From assembly GCA_021799275.1 (NCBI GenBank), contig JAJZAT010000006.1:39677-103676 (forward strand): 64,000 bases of DNA, in the 5' to 3' direction. Under the pieces are notes generated by a model, which was not told the origin of the DNA, did no database searches, and saw only the letters and a list, made by a program, of their open reading frames with translations. Made by a program: the position numbers and the translations under genes. This stretch comes from Bacillota bacterium (lineage in GTDB: Bacteria > Bacillota > Sulfobacillia > JAJZYS01 > JAJYTV01). Positions 1 to 8,233 of the stretch are shown here, piece by piece. Position 1 is the stretch's first letter, and the number at the start of each line of letters is the position of its first letter.

Positions 1-1861
1 GAGCTGGCACGGGGTTGTCGAAGCGGTCGGCGAGCATCACCTGAAGGTTGCTGCTCTGCCCTGCGACGACGATGGTGGAGGGGGCACCCGTGGCGATCAG
101 CTGCGTCGCCGGACCGGGGTTCACGACCCAGCTCGCGGCAGAGGGCGTGTACCCGGGCGCCGAGGCCTTGACCTGCCACGTCCCTGCTTCATCCCGGTCC
201 AGGCTGAAGCGGGCGACGCCGCCCTGGGCGGTCGCCGCCAAGGTCGTCACAGAGACACCCTGGGGATTCACGAGCGTGAGCGAGACCGCTGGCGCCGGCG
301 CCGGCGTGGTTTGCTGTACCGTTACGCTGGCCGTCGCGGACTGCCCGGCCGTGACGGTCGGAGGCGAGACCAGCGCAAGCTGGCCCAGCGCCGGCACCGT
401 CACCTGCATGGTCGCGTTCATGTACGCTCCGGCGCCATTGCTGAGCGTGAGCGTTGCGGTGCCGGGCGCAACCGCCTGCACCTTGAAGGTTAGGCCGGAC
501 GCCGTCAGCGAGCCGCCCCCGGATCCCTGCACCGCCACGACGGCCGGATCGCTCGACGTCAGGGTGACCGGTGAGGCCTCGCTGGCTCCTGGCGGTAGGT
601 TCGCCTTGAGGCTGGCCGACTGACCGGGCAGGATTTGCGTGGGACCCGTGAGCTGCAGAGGACTCGGGAACGGCGCCGCCAGCACGTCGAACGCCGCCGT
701 GCCGCTCAGGAGACCCGCCGCGCTGGCGGTCAGGGTCCAGGGGCCCGCCGCGGGAGGGGTGAAGGAGAAACTGGCTTGACCGTTCTGCGCCGTCGCCGTC
801 AGGGTGACCGGCGGGGTGCTGCCGCTGGTCGCGGTCAGGGTGATGGCGCGGGAGACGTCGGCGACGTCGCGCTTGCCGCCCTGATCCAGCACCGTGACCT
901 GCACCGGCACGGTCGCACCGGGACCCGCCACCTCGAGCAGGCCATAGATGGCGAGGGAGGTCGCCTGTTCGACGTGGATCGTCATGGCCTTCCTGGCGGT
1001 GGAGCCGTAGACGCTGGCCGTGAGCTGGTAGCTGCCGGGCGTCTGGGCGCTGAAGGTCGTACCCGACAGGGAGCCCCCGCTCGCGCTCCACTGGACCTGG
1101 GCGGGCACCGGCAATCCGGAGGCGTCGCGGGCGACGGACCAGAGGGATGTGGACTGCCCGATGGCGATGGAGGTGGAGACGCTGCCGCCGTCGATGCGGC
1201 TGACCACCGATGCCGCTAAGGACGCGATCGTCTGGGGCGAAAGCCCCAGCATGCGGTAGATCACGGTCGCCGCCTGAGCCCGGTTGAGAGCCCCGGCCGG
1301 ATCGAAGACGTTCCCGGCAAGGCCCTGCATGATGCCGAGGCGTTTCGCCACGATGACGTCGCCCAAGGCGTAGCTTGGGATCCGCCCGCCATCCACGTAT
1401 CCCGATGGCTGGCCCTGCACGTCGCTCCCGACTGGCGCGAGGTCGATGGCACGCACGCCAATGGTGGCCGCCATGGCCCGGTTGATGGTGGCGCCTGGGC
1501 TGAACGCCGTCACGCTCGTGCCGAGCATCAGGCCGTTGGCCGCGGCCGTCTCGACGTCTCCGTAGAGGGCGCTCGACGAGGACACATCGCTGAAGCGCGG
1601 CCCGACGGTCACGATCGGGAGCTTCTCCGCGCGCACGATCATCGCGGCGAACTGTGCCCGCGTCACGGGAGCGAGGGGATGGAAGAGTCCGTCCGCTTCG
1701 CCTTGGATCACGCCCTGCGCGGCAAGCGCATCGATGGCCCCGGCGGCCCAATAGCTGGAGGGCACGTCGGGGAACGACGCGGCCGCGGCGGCCGGCGACG
1801 AAGAAAAGGCGAGGGGCGCAAGCAGCGCTACGGCTGCCAGCGCACCCAGATATCTGCGCAT
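1..1861 (-). CDS. SLH-domain surface protein with Ig-like repeats (3' end beyond window)
   Basis: Probably an exported surface protein held to the cell wall by S-layer homology domains. The leftward frame from ATG at 1861 stays open to the window edge, so the C-terminus is missing. The start has a strong GGAGGTGGG ribosome site. Residues 1-27 form a signal peptide (basic MRRY, Leu/Ala core, AAAA). Three SLH repeats follow: one begins FPDVPSSYW near residue 30, the next FSDVSSSS, and the third ends with the SLH-like NRAQAATVIYRMLGL near residue 220. The remaining approximately 400 residues are Ser/Thr/Gly-rich and resemble bacterial Ig-like (Big) domains, with recurring Y-L-T-A-S and F-D-N-P type turns. 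Long reading frames on both strands here are shadows of this gene. Substrate or partner is unknown. Confidence 0.85.
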   Translation of the reverse strand, partial: MRRYLGALAAVALLAPLAFSSSPAAAAASFPDVPSSYWAAGAIDALAAQGVIQGEADGLFHPLAPVTRAQFAAMIVRAEKLPIVTVGPRFSDVSSSSALYGDVETAAANGLMLGTSVTAFSPGATINRAMAATIGVRAIDLAPVGSDVQGQPSGYVDGGRIPSYALGDVIVAKRLGIMQGLAGNVFDPAGALNRAQAATVIYRMLGLSPQTIASLAASVVSRIDGGSVSTSIAIGQSTSLWSVARDASGLPVPAQVQWSASGGSLSGTTFSAQTPGSYQLTASVYGSTARKAMTIHVEQATSLAIYGLLEVAGPGATVPVQVTVLDQGGKRDVADVSRAITLTATSGSTPPVTLTATAQNGQASFSFTPPAAGPWTLTASAAGLLSGTAAFDVLAAPFPSPLQLTGPTQILPGQSASLKANLPPGASEASPVTLTSSDPAVVAVQGSGGGSLTASGLTFKVQAVAPGTATLTLSNGAGAYMNATMQVTVPALGQLALVSPPTVTAGQSATASVTVQQTTPAPAPAVSLTLVNPQGVSVTTLAATAQGGVARFSLDRDEAGTWQVKASAPGYTPSAASWVVNPGPATQLIATGAPSTIVVAGQSSNLQVMLADRFDNPVPA

Positions 1862-1972
1862 GGTCCCACCTCCGAAACTGGTCCTCGTCAGCCTTCGATG
1901 CCAGACGGACCCTTCCTGCGGAACGCATGTCCAGTTCTCAGAGGGGAATGCTGGCCTCTGGGAGGCGGTGCC

Positions 1973-2638
1973 GTGCGATGGATTCGTGGTCCCCTGCCTG
2001 CGCTGGCGGGCATGGCCGTCCTGGCGATAGCCCTTCTGGCAGTGACGCCGCGCAGCGGCCACGCCGCGGATGTGAAGGCCACGCCCGCGACCTTGACCGT
2101 CACGGAGGAGGAGCCGGTGGCAGCGCCAACCCAAGGCGCCACGCTCTATTTGGGTATCGAGACGCGCGCCCAGGACAGCCGTTCCGCGCAGTCCGACGCG
2201 CAGCAGTCGCTCGAGCGGCTCCGCCAGGGGCTGCGCTCGGCGGGGGTTCCGGCCAGCGACGTGAAGGTGCAGGGCTACCGCATCGGGGCTCTGCAACGTG
2301 GACAGCAGAGCCAGCAGGGGGAGGGCTACATCGTCGTCCAGAACGTCGTGGCGCGCATCGCCAAGGCGGACCGGCTCGGCGCCGCCATCGACGCGGCGGT
2401 GGTGAGCGGGGCCACGATGGTCCAGGGAACCGCGGACCAGTATCAGACGCCGAGCGTCAGCGAGCGGGCAAGTGCCGTGGCAGCGGCCGTGCGGGCAGCG
2501 CGCAGCGACGCGCAGGCGATCGCGTCCGCGTTGCAGGAACCGCTGGGGCGGCCGCAGGTGGTCAGCGTCCACATGCGGCACATGTCCGCGCCGGGTCCCA
2601 GCTACGCGATGCAGGTGCAGGTCACGTTCACGCGCTGA
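1973..2638 (+). CDS. SIMPL-domain (DUF541) exported protein
   Basis: About 221 residues. The start chosen is GTG at 1973 behind GGGAGGCGG; it gives a clean signal peptide (VRWIRG, then a hydrophobic stretch ending SGHA). The mature part has the SIMPL layout: a first beta strand with TLTVTEEE, a helix rich in Ala/Gln/Arg (residues about 75-95, SAQSDAQQSLERLRQGL), a G-V-x-x-S-D-V-K-V-Q-G-Y strand, and a C-terminal VSVHM...MQVQVTFTR strand. The family is secreted or periplasm/surface associated and of uncertain biochemical role. The gene is transcribed away from the SLH gene and ends at a strong hairpin. Family assignment is by motif and size only. Confidence 0.75.
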   Translation: MRWIRGPLPALAGMAVLAIALLAVTPRSGHAADVKATPATLTVTEEEPVAAPTQGATLYLGIETRAQDSRSAQSDAQQSLERLRQGLRSAGVPASDVKVQGYRIGALQRGQQSQQGEGYIVVQNVVARIAKADRLGAAIDAAVVSGATMVQGTADQYQTPSVSERASAVAAAVRAARSDAQAIASALQEPLGRPQVVSVHMRHMSAPGPSYAMQVQVTFTR

Positions 2639-2649
2639 ACGCGGACGTC

Positions 2650-2681
2650 GAGGACCCGCCGCTGGCTGGCGGCGGGTCCTC
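2650..2681. terminator. Bidirectional hairpin between convergent genes
   Basis: A perfect 13-bp stem (GAGGACCCGCCGC / GCGGCGGGTCCTC) with a 6-base loop lies 12 bases after the SIMPL stop and 12 bases before the minC stop on the other strand. There is no good T-tract on either side, so termination strength is uncertain. Confidence 0.7.
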
Positions 2682-2692
2682 GCGTTGCTCTA

Positions 2693-3310
2693 CTAGGTTG
2701 TCTGACGGACGGGCGGTCGGCGGCCGGACTTGGCTGCCCAGGGCTCGACGATGATCTTGCCGTCCTCGAGGTGCGCGTATTCCGCGCCGCCGGGCTCCGT
2801 TGGTGCGCCCTGGGCGATGGCCCCGGCGATGCGCACCTGCGTCGGCTGAAGCTGCTGCGCGTAGATGATGGCGCCCTCGTTGCCTTCCGCGCCCGCCCAG
2901 GCGAAGCCGCGCAGGGTACCAACCACGATCACGTCGCCGGTGGCCACGAGGCGGCCGCCGACGTGAACGTCGCCCAGCACGACGAGATCCCCCTGGTGCG
3001 TGACCTCCTGGCCGGAGCGCACCGTCCTGCGCACCACCTTGGGATCGTCGCCGCGGGTGGGCTGCGCGTGCGGTCTCGGGCCGATGCTGGCGAGTCCGAG
3101 TGTCGGAAAGCGCCGCATCGCCTCGCTGATCGCCGCGACAAGCTCCGGCGACATCGTGTCGTCGGCGGTCTCGACCGCGATGCGGGCGTTGCCGAGGAAC
3201 CCCGCGGCGCTTTCAAGGCTTTGGATGATTTCTCCGACCACGGTCTGAGGGTTCGGGCGGGGACCGATCACCAGACGCACGCCACCGCGCCCGCCCTTCA
3301 GCTGGACCAG
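2693..3310 (-). CDS. minC: Septum site-determining protein MinC
   Basis: Inhibitor of FtsZ polymerisation that blocks division near the poles, normally together with MinD. The C-terminal half shows the MinC beta-helix: VRRTVRSGQEVTHQGDLVV, G-D-V-H-V-G-G, A-T-G-D-V-I-V-V-G-T-L-R-G-F-A-W-A-G and QLQPTQVRIAGAIAQ. The N-terminal domain begins LVQLKGGRGGVRLVIG, matching the family pattern V-x-I-K-G-T-x-x-G-L. A GTG start at 3280 would delete that first strand. The only Shine-Dalgarno (GGAGGTG) sits 9 bases before CTG at 3308-3310, so a CTG start is proposed. No minD, mreC or mreD is adjacent, which is unusual for minC. Confidence 0.85.
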   Translation of the reverse strand: MVQLKGGRGGVRLVIGPRPNPQTVVGEIIQSLESAAGFLGNARIAVETADDTMSPELVAAISEAMRRFPTLGLASIGPRPHAQPTRGDDPKVVRRTVRSGQEVTHQGDLVVLGDVHVGGRLVATGDVIVVGTLRGFAWAGAEGNEGAIIYAQQLQPTQVRIAGAIAQGAPTEPGGAEYAHLEDGKIIVEPWAAKSGRRPPVRQTT

Positions 3311-3399
3311 AACGCAGCACCTCCGGCGCCGTATTCCGTGCAGAGGGCGTCGAATCCTGCGAAAGGCGCGGGAGGGGGCCGTGTCGAAACGGCTAGGAC

Positions 3400-4908
3400 A
3401 TGATGAAGATTCCTCGCGCTATCCTTGCCGTGCTCGCTCTTCCACTCTCCCTGGCGGCGCTCTATCTCTACGCCGTGGGGCAGTGGCCGTGGTTTGCCGT
3501 GGTCCTCGCAGGCGTGCTCTACGCGTACGCCGTGCAGGGTCTGCCATGGGTCGGGCGGCGGCGGCCGCTCTTCACCATTTCGCTCGTGTACCTGATCATC
3601 GCCCTTTGGGCCGTGCCGCTCGGGCACGCTTTCGGCCTCTCGGCCCAGCCGAACTTCTGGCTGTTCATCTCGTTCCTCGGGGAGATCGGCCTGGCCCTCT
3701 GGCTCTGGGTCTGGCTGCGGCCTCGCTTCATCAAGAGCGACACGGTGCGCCTCGGAGTCACGGGCAGCCTCAGGCGTCCTGTCGACATCGCCATCGACGA
3801 CAGGTTCCTGCACATGCACGTGCTCGGGCCGACCGGCTCCGGCAAGACGATCGGTGTGCTCTGGCCACTCTTGCGGCAGGACATCGCGGCGGGTCACGGC
3901 ATCCTGCTGTTGGACCCGAAGGGCGACCTCTACGACCTGGCGGTCGAGGAGGCGAGGCGTCGCGGGCGGCAGGTGATCGCCCTGCGGCCGGGGGAGCCGC
4001 CCAGTCTCGGCCTGGACCCGTTTGCCGGCGAGCCGCAGGTGGCGGCGGAGACGGTGGCCTACGCCCTGTTCGGCGCTTTCGGCAGCCAGCACGAGTTCTA
4101 CAGGAGCGTCGGCCAGGCGATGTTGCGGCACGCCGCCCTCGCCCTGAAGGAAGCGCTGCCGAGCCCGACCTTGCCGGACCTCGCCGAGTTCCTGCGCAGC
4201 GAGGAGATGCGCAGGGAGGTGCTGCTCGAGGCCTCGTCGCCGCACGTCCGGGCCTACTTCCGCGACGAGGTCGGCGGTTGGAGCCCGCGCTTCCGTCAGG
4301 ACGCCTTTATCGGCGTGCAGTCGGCGCTGTCGGAGGTCTTGGCGCATCCCTGGGCGCGGCAGCTCTTCACGACCACGCCCGCCACCGACTTCGACCGACT
4401 GCTCGCAGAGGGCGACATGCTCTGCATGGCCCTGCCGGAGGGAGAGATCGGCCTTGGCGCGGGCGCCGTGGGGGCGTTCGCCCTTCTGCTCTTCCAGTCG
4501 GCGGCCTTGCGCAGGGTCAAGGGCCCTTCGGCCTTCATCTACGCGGACGAGTTCCAGACCTTCGCGCAGGCCGATTTCGGCAGCTTCCTCGCGCAGGCCC
4601 GTTCGCACCGCGTCGGCGCGGTGCTCGCGCACCAGCATCTCAGGCAGCTGTCGGACGAACTGCGCGGCGCCGTTCTGGCGAACGCCCGCAACCGCGTCCT
4701 GCTCGGAGGCCTCGGGCGCGAGGATCTTGAGCAGCTCAGGGAGTCGCTTGGCCGCCGCTTCGTGACGAGCGCGAACGGCGGGCTCAGGGAGGCGCCGCGC
4801 TTCGATCAGGAGACGCTGCGCCGGCTGCCGCGCGGCCAGGCGGTTGCGGAGGTCGCGGCTGGCGGCCGGCTTCTGCCCCCTGTGCTGGTGCGGCTCGGAA
4901 GACCCTGA
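3400..4908 (+). CDS. VirD4/TraG-family coupling-protein ATPase
   Basis: 502 residues. Four predicted transmembrane helices occupy roughly residues 5-115, then a cytoplasmic ATPase domain. Walker A is GPTGSGKT near residue 145; Walker B is ILLLDPKGD about 30 residues later. The C-terminal TraM-recognition region has F-I-Y-A-D-E-F-Q-T-F followed by L-A-Q-A-R-S-H-R-V-G-A-V-L-A-H-Q-H, as in TraD/TraG proteins that deliver DNA to a type IV secretion channel or pump it. The stop overlaps the next start (TGATG), so the two are translationally coupled. No relaxase, VirB4 or integrase is visible nearby, so this may be a relic of an integrative element or a domesticated DNA pump. Confidence 0.8.
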   Translation: MMKIPRAILAVLALPLSLAALYLYAVGQWPWFAVVLAGVLYAYAVQGLPWVGRRRPLFTISLVYLIIALWAVPLGHAFGLSAQPNFWLFISFLGEIGLALWLWVWLRPRFIKSDTVRLGVTGSLRRPVDIAIDDRFLHMHVLGPTGSGKTIGVLWPLLRQDIAAGHGILLLDPKGDLYDLAVEEARRRGRQVIALRPGEPPSLGLDPFAGEPQVAAETVAYALFGAFGSQHEFYRSVGQAMLRHAALALKEALPSPTLPDLAEFLRSEEMRREVLLEASSPHVRAYFRDEVGGWSPRFRQDAFIGVQSALSEVLAHPWARQLFTTTPATDFDRLLAEGDMLCMALPEGEIGLGAGAVGAFALLLFQSAALRRVKGPSAFIYADEFQTFAQADFGSFLAQARSHRVGAVLAHQHLRQLSDELRGAVLANARNRVLLGGLGREDLEQLRESLGRRFVTSANGGLREAPRFDQETLRRLPRGQAVAEVAAGGRLLPPVLVRLGRP

Positions 4909-5585
4909 TGCGCCCCGACCTCACGGAACGCCTGCTGCGCCTGGGTACCGCCGAGCGCGACCTTCTCCAGGATCTCTATCAGGCGCGTTTCGCGACGCGT
5001 GCGCAGGCGGAAGACCTGGCGGTCCTCGCCGGTGGCGATCTGCCGGGGCTGCTCGCGAGCGGCCTCGCTCGCGAGGTGACCGGGGAGACGGAGAGCGTCG
5101 TCTACCTGGGACAGAGTGGGACCCGTGCCGCCCTGGCCATGCTGGGGGAGGAGGTGGCGAACGGCCAGCGGGCCTACGCCGCGTTGCGCCTGGGTCACGA
5201 ACTGCGGCGCACGGCGCTCTACGTCGCCTTGCGCCGAGCCGGCATGCCTGCGGCGGCCTATCGGGCGGAGCCGCGCCTCGGCTATCGCAGCGCCGCAGGC
5301 CTCGGCGAGCGTACCCTCGTGCCGGACGCGCTCGTTCGCACCGTGGCGGGCGAGGCCCTGATCGAGGTGGACCGCGCCACGGAGGGGCAAGGCCAGCTTC
5401 GGCACAAGTGGCTGCGCTACCGTGAGTGGCAGGAGGACGGACCGCGGCGCGACCTCTATGTGCTCGCGGACGCCAGGGCGCCAGTCGAGGCGAGCCTGAG
5501 GGCGGCGGGCCTCGGGGCGACGGTGCTCGAGGAGCCATGGCAGCTCGCGCGCCTCATCTGGCTGCAGGCAGCGGCGCAGGTCTAG
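4908..5585 (+). CDS. Replication-relaxation family protein
   Basis: 225 residues. The first 70 residues look like a winged-helix region (LLRLGTAERDLLQDLYQARFATRAQAEDLAVLAGG). The centre carries the family core H-E-L-R-R-T-A-L-Y-V-A-L-R-R-A-G and L-V-P-D-A-L-V-R-T-V-A-G-E-A-L-I-E-V-D-R-A-T-E, the PD-E-D style pattern of replication-relaxation (plasmid transfer) proteins. The ATG overlaps the stop of the TraG-like ATPase by four bases. In the family this protein is usually found on plasmids and integrative elements, which supports a mobile origin for this pair. Enzymatic activity is not established. Confidence 0.7.
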   Translation: MRPDLTERLLRLGTAERDLLQDLYQARFATRAQAEDLAVLAGGDLPGLLASGLAREVTGETESVVYLGQSGTRAALAMLGEEVANGQRAYAALRLGHELRRTALYVALRRAGMPAAAYRAEPRLGYRSAAGLGERTLVPDALVRTVAGEALIEVDRATEGQGQLRHKWLRYREWQEDGPRRDLYVLADARAPVEASLRAAGLGATVLEEPWQLARLIWLQAAAQV

Positions 5586-6175
5586 ACAAGATCCTTGATG
5601 CCGATGAGGATCAGCAGGACCCCCGCGGCGACGGTGGCCTTGGGGCCGAGCCAACTGCCCGGGGCCCTGCGGCCCACGTGCTCTCCGGCGAGCAGCGTCG
5701 CGAAGCTCAGTAGGCCCGTCGCGAGCGCGAGCAGCCACGGCGGCAGGCCCACCATGCCGCCGCCGAAGCCGCCGGCCCAGGCGTTCAGGCCGAGCCCGAC
5801 CGACAGCGCCAGCGATTCCATGACGGAGATGTCGCCCGAGAGGTCGACGTCGGCTTGCTCCGGGTGGTAGACGAGGCCGATCGCATCCTTGGTCGCCGTG
5901 GACGGCGCAGGCGCCCTGCGTGGCCACAGCACCCAGATGCCTACGGCGATGATGACGGCCGAGCCGATGATGTTGGCGATCTCCGGCCTCAGAACGTGGC
6001 CGATGCCAAGGCCCGCATAGGCCACCACGAGCGTGCCTGCGGCGGCTACGAGCGCAATGAAGAAATTGCTGCGGAACGGGATGCCGATCTTGCGCACGCC
6101 GTAGGCGACGCCAACCCCAAGGTTGTCGAGATTGCCGGCGATGCCGATCAAGACGGCCAGAACGAGCGCGTGCAT
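5582..6175 (-). CDS. ytaF: YtaF/MntP-family sporulation membrane protein
   Basis: 197 residues, about six transmembrane helices in two repeats. Each repeat carries the MntP-type intramembrane acidic motif: G-I-A-G-N-L-D-N-L-G-V-G near the N-terminus and V-G-L-G-L-N-A-W-A-G-G in the second half. The loop between helices 3 and 4 is long (YHPEQADVDLSGDISV), as in YtaF rather than MntP. ATG at 6175 follows GGAGGGAAGGCCC. The stop overlaps the convergent replication-relaxation gene by 4 bases. Known relatives are manganese exporters (MntP) or the sporulation protein YtaF of unknown transport role; here YtaF is preferred but not proven. Confidence 0.75.
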   Translation of the reverse strand: MHALVLAVLIGIAGNLDNLGVGVAYGVRKIGIPFRSNFFIALVAAAGTLVVAYAGLGIGHVLRPEIANIIGSAVIIAVGIWVLWPRRAPAPSTATKDAIGLVYHPEQADVDLSGDISVMESLALSVGLGLNAWAGGFGGGMVGLPPWLLALATGLLSFATLLAGEHVGRRAPGSWLGPKATVAAGVLLILIGIKDLV

Positions 6176-6267
6176 GGGCCTTCCCTCCGGGCGACTGCCA
6201 TGCATGCTATGGCAGGGCGGGGGAAGGGGTGCCGGGGACGGCGCTCCCATCGGGGCCACCTGATGCC

Positions 6268-6297
6268 TTGTACCATGTGACAACACAGGTGTATAGT
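6268..6297 (+). promoter_or_regulatory. Promoter of the NCS1 permease gene with dyad
   Basis: TTGTAC (6268-6273), an 18-bp spacer and TATAGT (6292-6297) form a good vegetative promoter. The spacer holds two overlapping dyads, TGTG-acaa-CACA (6276-6287) and ACAC-ag-GTGT (6284-6293), reaching into the -10. A repressor site is likely; the NiaR gene 1.2 kb downstream is one candidate regulator. Confidence 0.55.
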
Positions 6298-6322
6298 CTC
6301 ATGGAGCCTGGAGGTGGTCCCC

Positions 6323-7609
6323 ATGCGCATCGAGTCCCGCGGCCTCGAGCCTGTCCCCGCCGCGGAACGCCATGGTAAGAGTTCAAGCCTGTTCACGCTC
6401 TGGTTTGCAGCAAATCTCGGCATTCCGCCCTGGTTTCTCGGCGTCCTGCTCTACTCGTTCGGCCTTGGCCTCTGGTGGTCGCTCCTGACGGTGCTGCTCG
6501 GCAACCTGATCGGCGCGGCTCTGGTCGGCTTCGCGTCGGCCATGGGTCCGGAAAGCGGACTGCCGCAGCTCGCGCAGTCGCGCGCGGGGTTCGGCAGCCT
6601 CGGCGTCTATCTGCCCGCGGCCCTCAACTGGCTCTCGTGCCTCGGCTGGTTCGCCGTCAATTCTCTTCTTGGCGGACAGCTGCTCGCGAGCCTGCTCCAC
6701 CTGCCGGCAGCAGGCGGTATCGTCCTGATCGGGATTCTGCAGATGGCGATCGGCGCGGTGGGGCACGACATGGTCCACAGCGTGGAGAGGTGGGTCAGCA
6801 TCCTGCTCGCGCTCACCTTCGCCTTCTTCACCTGGCGCGCCGCGACCCTGGGCTTCGGCGCACCGACCCAGGGCGGTTTCAGCTGGGCGCCCTTCGCCCT
6901 CGGTATCGCCATGATCGCTTCCTACGTCTTTTCCTGGGCGCCCTACGCCTCGGACTACTCCCGCTACCTTCCGGCAGGCACCAAGAGAGGGCTCGTCTTC
7001 ACCTGGACCTTTCTCGGCTCGCTCGTCTCCTGCCTCTGGGTGGAGGTGATCGGAGTCGCGTTCGCGTCCCATTTCCGCCTGTTCGATGAGGTGCCGCTGC
7101 TCCAGGCGGCGTCGGGCGGGCTCGCCATCTTCGTCTTCGCCGCCGGCATCCTCGGCACCTTGACCGCGAATCTGCTCAACATCTACACCGGCGCCACTTC
7201 GCTCCTGGCGCTCGGCATTCGCATGCCGCGCTCGCTCGCCGCGCTGCTGGTCGGGGTGTTCGGCACCGCGATCGCGCTGCTCGGCGTGCAGGGCTTCAGC
7301 GGTGATTACGAATCGTTCCTGCTGCTGCTGTCGTACTGGATCGCGCCGTGGCTGGGAGTCGTGCTGTCGGAGGGCCAGGCGACAAGAAACCCCGCGCTCG
7401 TGGAGGCGGGGTTCTGGGCATTCCTGATCGGTCTCGCCGTCTCCGTCCCCTTCATGTCGCAGTCGCTCTTCACGGGACCCGCGGCCAGGGCGATGGGGGG
7501 CGCGGACATCGCGTACTACGTCGGCGGTCTTACGGCCGCTATCCTCTATCTTCTGCTTCGTCGAGGATCCCGAGGCGCGCGAGAGCCTGCCGTCCCTCAG
7601 CGAGCGTAG
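6323..7609 (+). CDS. NCS1 family nucleobase:cation symporter (cytosine/purine permease type)
   Basis: About 428 residues with 12 predicted transmembrane helices. The start ATG 6323 lies 7 bases after GGAGG. The N-terminus R-G-L-E-P-V-P-A-A-E-R-H-G-K and the first helix F-T-L-W-F-A-A-N-L are the hallmark of CodB-type NCS1 carriers; the S-W-A-P-Y-A-S-D-Y-S-R-Y-L segment in helix 6 is also typical. The family imports cytosine, purines, allantoin, hydantoins or vitamin precursors with H+ or Na+. No cytosine deaminase is adjacent; instead the gene ends inside a convergent NiaR gene (71-base overlap). Substrate cannot be read from the sequence; a niacin-related substrate is only a hypothesis. Confidence 0.8.
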   Translation: MRIESRGLEPVPAAERHGKSSSLFTLWFAANLGIPPWFLGVLLYSFGLGLWWSLLTVLLGNLIGAALVGFASAMGPESGLPQLAQSRAGFGSLGVYLPAALNWLSCLGWFAVNSLLGGQLLASLLHLPAAGGIVLIGILQMAIGAVGHDMVHSVERWVSILLALTFAFFTWRAATLGFGAPTQGGFSWAPFALGIAMIASYVFSWAPYASDYSRYLPAGTKRGLVFTWTFLGSLVSCLWVEVIGVAFASHFRLFDEVPLLQAASGGLAIFVFAAGILGTLTANLLNIYTGATSLLALGIRMPRSLAALLVGVFGTAIALLGVQGFSGDYESFLLLLSYWIAPWLGVVLSEGQATRNPALVEAGFWAFLIGLAVSVPFMSQSLFTGPAARAMGGADIAYYVGGLTAAILYLLLRRGSRGAREPAVPQRA

Positions 7610-8051
7610 AGACGTCACGTGCTTCGACGGTGTGGACGTGCGCGCCGCCCGTGAGTACGCTCAGCAGCTGGCCGCCGTGCTCGCGCAGCCGCCCGAGGAA
7701 GAGCTCGACGTCCCGGCGCGAGTGCAGTTCAAGCCCGCCGCGCAATTCGCCGTAGAGGGGATGGTCCACGATGACCTCCTTCACGACGATGCCGAGGTCG
7801 ACGAGCGTCATCAGTTCGACTTCCGTCTGCTCCGGCGTGTGGCGCACGGCAAACACGTCGCGCACGCCGATCGGTCCGCTCGCCAGGCGGTAGCCGCTGG
7901 TCGTCGCGTCGATCGGGTGGCCCTCCGCGCGCAGCAGGGCGATGTCGTGCACGATCACCTGCCGGGAGACGCCGAACATGTCGGCGAACTGGCCGCCTGA
8001 AATGGGCTCCTTGGCCTCCTTGAGCACGTCGAGAAGCTCACGTCTGCGCAT
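7539..8051 (-). CDS. niaR: NiaR-type (HTH + 3H domain) transcriptional repressor
   Basis: 170 residues. An N-terminal HTH_11 domain (RRRELLDVLKEAKEPISGG, then Q-F-A-D-M-F-G-V-S-R-Q-V-I-V-H-D-I-A-L-L-R) precedes a 3H domain carrying the conserved histidines R-H-T-P-E-Q-T-E-V-E-L, V-D-H-P-L-Y-G-E-L and A-H-V-H-T-V. In Bacillus and Clostridium NiaR binds nicotinic acid and represses NAD synthesis and niacin uptake genes. ATG 8051 follows GGAGGCGGGAC; upstream in-frame codons are not supported by a ribosome site. No nad genes are in this window. The convergent overlap with the NCS1 permease is notable because NiaR often regulates vitamin transporters. Confidence 0.85.
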   Translation of the reverse strand: MRRRELLDVLKEAKEPISGGQFADMFGVSRQVIVHDIALLRAEGHPIDATTSGYRLASGPIGVRDVFAVRHTPEQTEVELMTLVDLGIVVKEVIVDHPLYGELRGGLELHSRRDVELFLGRLREHGGQLLSVLTGGAHVHTVEARDVSTLAEGRQALARLGILDEAEDRG

Positions 8052-8102
8052 GTCCCGCCTCCTGGCCAGAGCATAGCGGCAAGGCGCCGGCCAGGCAATT
8101 GT

Positions 8103-8142
8103 GCCAAGCTCTCGCCCGGGACCGACCCGGCGAGAGCTTGGC
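8103..8142. repeat. 14-bp perfect inverted repeat between divergent genes
   Basis: GCCAAGCTCTCGCC (8103-8116) and its exact complement (8129-8142) are separated by 12 bases. It sits between the niaR start (8051, leftward) and the deacetylase start (8234, rightward). It has no T-tract and no gene ends here, so an operator or an RNA hairpin in a leader is more likely than a terminator. Confidence 0.6.
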
Positions 8143-8233
8143 GCATGTCGTGGCCTGTCCCTGGGGCCTGCCTCCTTACGGCCCGACATAGGATGTCGTG
8201 TTTCACGGCATCGTCGGTCGAGGGGGGAGGCCC

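Noticed and set aside
189..1928. 579-residue minus-strand ORF
   Set aside because: Arg/Gly-rich composition and no motifs; it is the shadow of the SLH-protein frame, which has the signal peptide, SLH repeats and ribosome site.
2650..2681. Inverted repeat considered as an attachment site for the nearby TraG-type pair
   Set aside because: It sits symmetrically between the stops of two convergent genes and is best explained as a terminator.
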